This document shows, piece by piece, positions 32,412-34,501 of a stretch of 34,501 bases of DNA (positions within the stretch are counted from its first letter, which is position 1; every line of letters begins with the position of its first letter). The DNA is from Streptomyces sp. CT34 (lineage in GTDB: Bacteria; Actinomycetota; Actinomycetes; Streptomycetales; Streptomycetaceae): the NCBI RefSeq assembly GCF_000805335.1, contig NZ_KN708638.1:1053302-1087802 (forward strand). The letters run 5' to 3'. The position numbers and the translations under genes were made by a program. The notes below the pieces were generated by a model that was given only the letters and a program-made list of their open reading frames with translations, was not told the origin of the DNA and made no database searches.

Positions 32412-33451
32412 TGCGGCCCGAAGGCGGCGGGACGGCGTTCGCGGACCGGCTCGCGGACGCGGTCACCGGGATCGACGCCCCGGACGTCGTGCTTGCCGTC
32501 AGCCGGCACGGCCGCCGCACGGTGGTCAGCGGCGGCACCGCGCTGGCACCGCCGACCCCGCGCCATGCGCTGCGCTACGAACTCGGCTCGCTGTCCAAGA
32601 CGTTCACCGTGCTGCTGCTCGCGGAACTGGCGGCGACCGGGGTGCTCCGCCTGGACGACCCGCTCGCCGCCCACCTGCCGCGGCTGGATCTGCCGCACCC
32701 GCGGTCCCGCCGGATCACCCTGCGGCATCTGGCCACCCACACCTCCGGGCTGCCGCGGATCCCCGCCGATCTGCTGATCGGCGCGCTGCTGCGCCCGTAC
32801 GACAACGGCTACGCCCGCTATGACACCGAGCGGCTGCTGCGCACCTTCGCGCGCACCCGCCCGCGGCACCGCCCCGGGACCCGCTGGCACTACTCCAACT
32901 TCGGGGCGGCGCTGCTCGGCCCGGCCATGAGCGGTGCGGCGGGCGCCGACTACGCCACGCTGCTCGGCACCCGGATCCTCGGCCCGCTCGGGCTGACCGG
33001 CACCTCCCTGGCGCCCGGTACGACCGGCACCGACGCCATCGGCCACCGGACCAACGGGAGCACGCCGGTCCGCAGCGCCGACATGGGCGCGTTCGCCGCC
33101 GCCGGCGCGGTCCGCGCCACCCCGGACGACCTGCTGACCTACCTGGAGGCCCACCTCTCCCCCGACGGCACCCCGCTGCCGCGGGCGCTGCGCGAGGTGC
33201 AGATCCCGCTGCTGCGGCGCGGCTGGCGGCACCGCAACACCCATACCCTGACGTGGTATCAGCACCCGGCGCGGCACGGACCGCTGCTCTTCCACGTCGG
33301 GGCGACCTTCGGCCAGCAGGCGTTCCTCGGCTACCACCCGGCGACCGGGACCGGGCTGGTCGCGCTCGCCACCCGGCGCGGCCGTAGCTGCCGGCTGGTG
33401 CCCACCGCCTACGAGCTGCTGTACGCGCTGGCCCGCGAACCGGCCGGCTGA
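32411..33451 (+). CDS. Serine beta-lactamase-fold hydrolase (class C / D-peptidase type)
   Basis: 346 residues. The active-site motifs of the serine beta-lactamase/penicillin-binding fold are complete: SxxK in YELGSLSKTFTVLLLAELAA (Ser and Lys of SLSK, near residue 62), YxN in HYSNFGAALLGPAM and HxG in FHVGATFGQQAF. Other family marks are HLATHTSGLPRIPADLLIGA and LGLTGTS. No signal peptide or membrane anchor is visible at the N-terminus, so it is probably cytoplasmic. That is unusual for a cell-wall enzyme and suggests an esterase or peptidase acting within a pathway. It is the last gene of the peptide operon and starts on the stop codon of paralogue B. A role in cleaving the peptide leader or releasing the product is inference. 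Confidence 0.88.
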   Translation: MRPEGGGTAFADRLADAVTGIDAPDVVLAVSRHGRRTVVSGGTALAPPTPRHALRYELGSLSKTFTVLLLAELAATGVLRLDDPLAAHLPRLDLPHPRSRRITLRHLATHTSGLPRIPADLLIGALLRPYDNGYARYDTERLLRTFARTRPRHRPGTRWHYSNFGAALLGPAMSGAAGADYATLLGTRILGPLGLTGTSLAPGTTGTDAIGHRTNGSTPVRSADMGAFAAAGAVRATPDDLLTYLEAHLSPDGTPLPRALREVQIPLLRRGWRHRNTHTLTWYQHPARHGPLLFHVGATFGQQAFLGYHPATGTGLVALATRRGRSCRLVPTAYELLYALAREPAG

Positions 33452-33459
33452 CGCCGGGC

Positions 33460-33474
33460 GCGACCGCCGGTCGC
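33460..33474. terminator. Small hairpin between convergent genes
   Basis: GCGACC (33460-33465) pairs with GGTCGC (33469-33474) around a 3-base loop, in the 37-bp gap between the hydrolase stop and the convergent TPR regulator stop. It is weak evidence for a shared terminator. Confidence 0.3.
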
Positions 33475-33488
33475 CGTGGCCGCGGGGG

Positions 33489-34501
33489 TCACAGCTCCCC
33501 GGCCACGATCCGGGCGACCAGTGCCTCGGGGCACTGCTCGGCGGCCCGGCGGAAGACCGCTGCGTACTCCTCGTCGCCGAGCGCGGCGCGGGCCCGCTGC
33601 TCGCACTCCTCGCGGACCGCGCGCAACTCCGGCGTGCCGCGCTGCGGGTGGCCGACCGTGCGCCAGACGGCCTGGCCGCCGCCGTAGACGAGGGCGGCTG
33701 CCGCGCCGTCGCCCTGCGCGGCGACCGCGGCCGCCAGCAGGTCCAGGCCCAGCGCGATACCGAAGTTGTCGCCGATGTGCTGCTTGGCGGCGAGCATGGC
33801 CCGCGCGTGGTTCGCGGACTGCTCGGGCCGGCCCTGGAAGAGGGCGATCAGGGCGAGCTGGTAGTCGGTGTAGGAGCGGGACCAGTATTCGCCGCGTACC
33901 TCGCAGCCGTGCCGCAGCGCGGTGGCCTCGGCACGGGCCTCGGCCAGCCGGCCCAGGGCGGTGAGCGCGAAGAGCCGTACGAGGTGGCAGCGCAACCGGG
34001 CGGCGGAGGCGAACGGGTCGTCCGGCGGCGGGCCGAGGACCTGCTCGGCGACGGTGCAGGCGGTCAGCGGGCGGCCGGCCATGAGGTGGGTGAGGCCGAT
34101 GAGGTGGCCGGCGGCGAGCATCGCGTCGGCACCGTCGGGGGCACCGTCCTCGCGTGCGGCGCGGGCGCACCGGTGGCCGAGCGTCTCGGCGGTGTCCAGG
34201 TCGCCCTGGAGGAGGACCGCGACGCCGAGCGCCCACAGCGCCCGGGTGCGGGCCGGGCTCGGGGCGTCATGGGCGGCGAGGGCGCGTTCCAAGTAGTCGC
34301 GGGCCTCGTGCAGATGACCGCAGCAGGTCCAGAAGAAGCCGATGGCGGCGCCGAGTTCCTGGGCGCGTTCCGGCGCGGCGTGCAGCAGGTGGTCCAGCGC
34401 CGTGCACAGGTCGACATGCGCGTCGGCGACCCTGCCGTACCAGCTGACCTGCCGGGGGCCCAGCCAGCCGCGTTCGGCGCGGCGGGGGGAGGCGGCGGAA
34501 G
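33489..34501 (-). CDS. LuxR/AfsR-type ATPase-TPR regulator, C-terminal part (N-terminus beyond window)
   Basis: The frame is open to the right edge; 336 codons are visible. The first visible residues, RAERGWLGPRQVSWYGRVAD, then LCTALDHLLHAAPERAQELG and GFFWTCCGHLHEARDYLERA, match the region after the NB-ARC ATPase in large LuxR- or SARP-like regulators. The rest is TPR-like helical repeats such as GDLDTAETLGHRCARAARED, LAEARAEATALRHGCEVRGE and GRPEQSANHARAMLAAKQHI. It ends VARIVAGEL without the usual C-terminal LuxR helix-turn-helix, so any DNA-binding domain must be N-terminal (SARP or LuxR) or absent. It is convergent with the peptide operon and might be its regulator or belong to a neighbouring cluster. 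Confidence 0.85.
   Translation of the reverse strand, partial: SAASPRRAERGWLGPRQVSWYGRVADAHVDLCTALDHLLHAAPERAQELGAAIGFFWTCCGHLHEARDYLERALAAHDAPSPARTRALWALGVAVLLQGDLDTAETLGHRCARAAREDGAPDGADAMLAAGHLIGLTHLMAGRPLTACTVAEQVLGPPPDDPFASAARLRCHLVRLFALTALGRLAEARAEATALRHGCEVRGEYWSRSYTDYQLALIALFQGRPEQSANHARAMLAAKQHIGDNFGIALGLDLLAAAVAAQGDGAAAALVYGGGQAVWRTVGHPQRGTPELRAVREECEQRARAALGDEEYAAVFRRAAEQCPEALVARIVAGEL

Overview
The window is very GC-rich, its coding frames end almost every codon in G or C, GTG and TTG starts are common, several genes look leaderless, and the gene families are typical of the order (F420-dependent nitroreductase-like protein, fused ModBC, AfsR/LuxR-type TPR regulator, PucR, CGNR zinc finger). 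This points to a Streptomyces or close relative, probably chromosomal accessory or arm-proximal sequence. No rRNA, tRNA, CRISPR array or intact transposase was seen.

Layout. 1-6941: an anti-sigma-type ATPase fragment, a 63-aa protein, a DinB-like protein with a 3' frameshift, a minus-strand run (TPR-like protein, amino-acid permease, GNAT), then a divergent MFS exporter / CGNR regulator pair. 7358-12324: the most unusual part. A receiver-less winged-helix regulator, an orphan HypX/HoxX-like formyltransferase-crotonase protein, a promoter region with two tandem repeat arrays, and a 51-aa peptide ending in three 9-residue-spaced repeats (KDGCISAAP, KDGCISAAP, KAGCIS). A 23-bp perfect hairpin follows, then a PaaK-like adenylate-forming enzyme and a small GRDP/DUF1399-like protein. 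I read this as a candidate undescribed RiPP-type system. 12506-15702: a small secreted or membrane protein, beta-carbonic anhydrase with a SulP-STAS transporter (likely bicarbonate handling), and an F420-dependent Ddn-like protein.

15825-26524 is a molybdenum island: ModBC fusion, ModA, two paralogous HTH-Mop regulators, a di-Mop molbindin, a sulfite-oxidase-fold protein, a two-gene xanthine-dehydrogenase-type enzyme and a PucR activator. A 16-bp motif (14/16 identical) recurs at the predicted -35 region of one HTH-Mop gene and of the xdh operon, in the same orientation, and may be a molybdate-responsive operator. 26610-28560 holds degraded genes: an MFS C-terminal remnant, and a MarR gene joined to an MFS gene that has lost its N-terminal third.

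29595-33451 is a second tightly coupled operon: a 60-aa precursor-like peptide, an unrecognised protein, two paralogous proteins of unknown function and a serine beta-lactamase-fold hydrolase. It is a second candidate peptide system. The window ends inside a minus-strand TPR-rich regulator.
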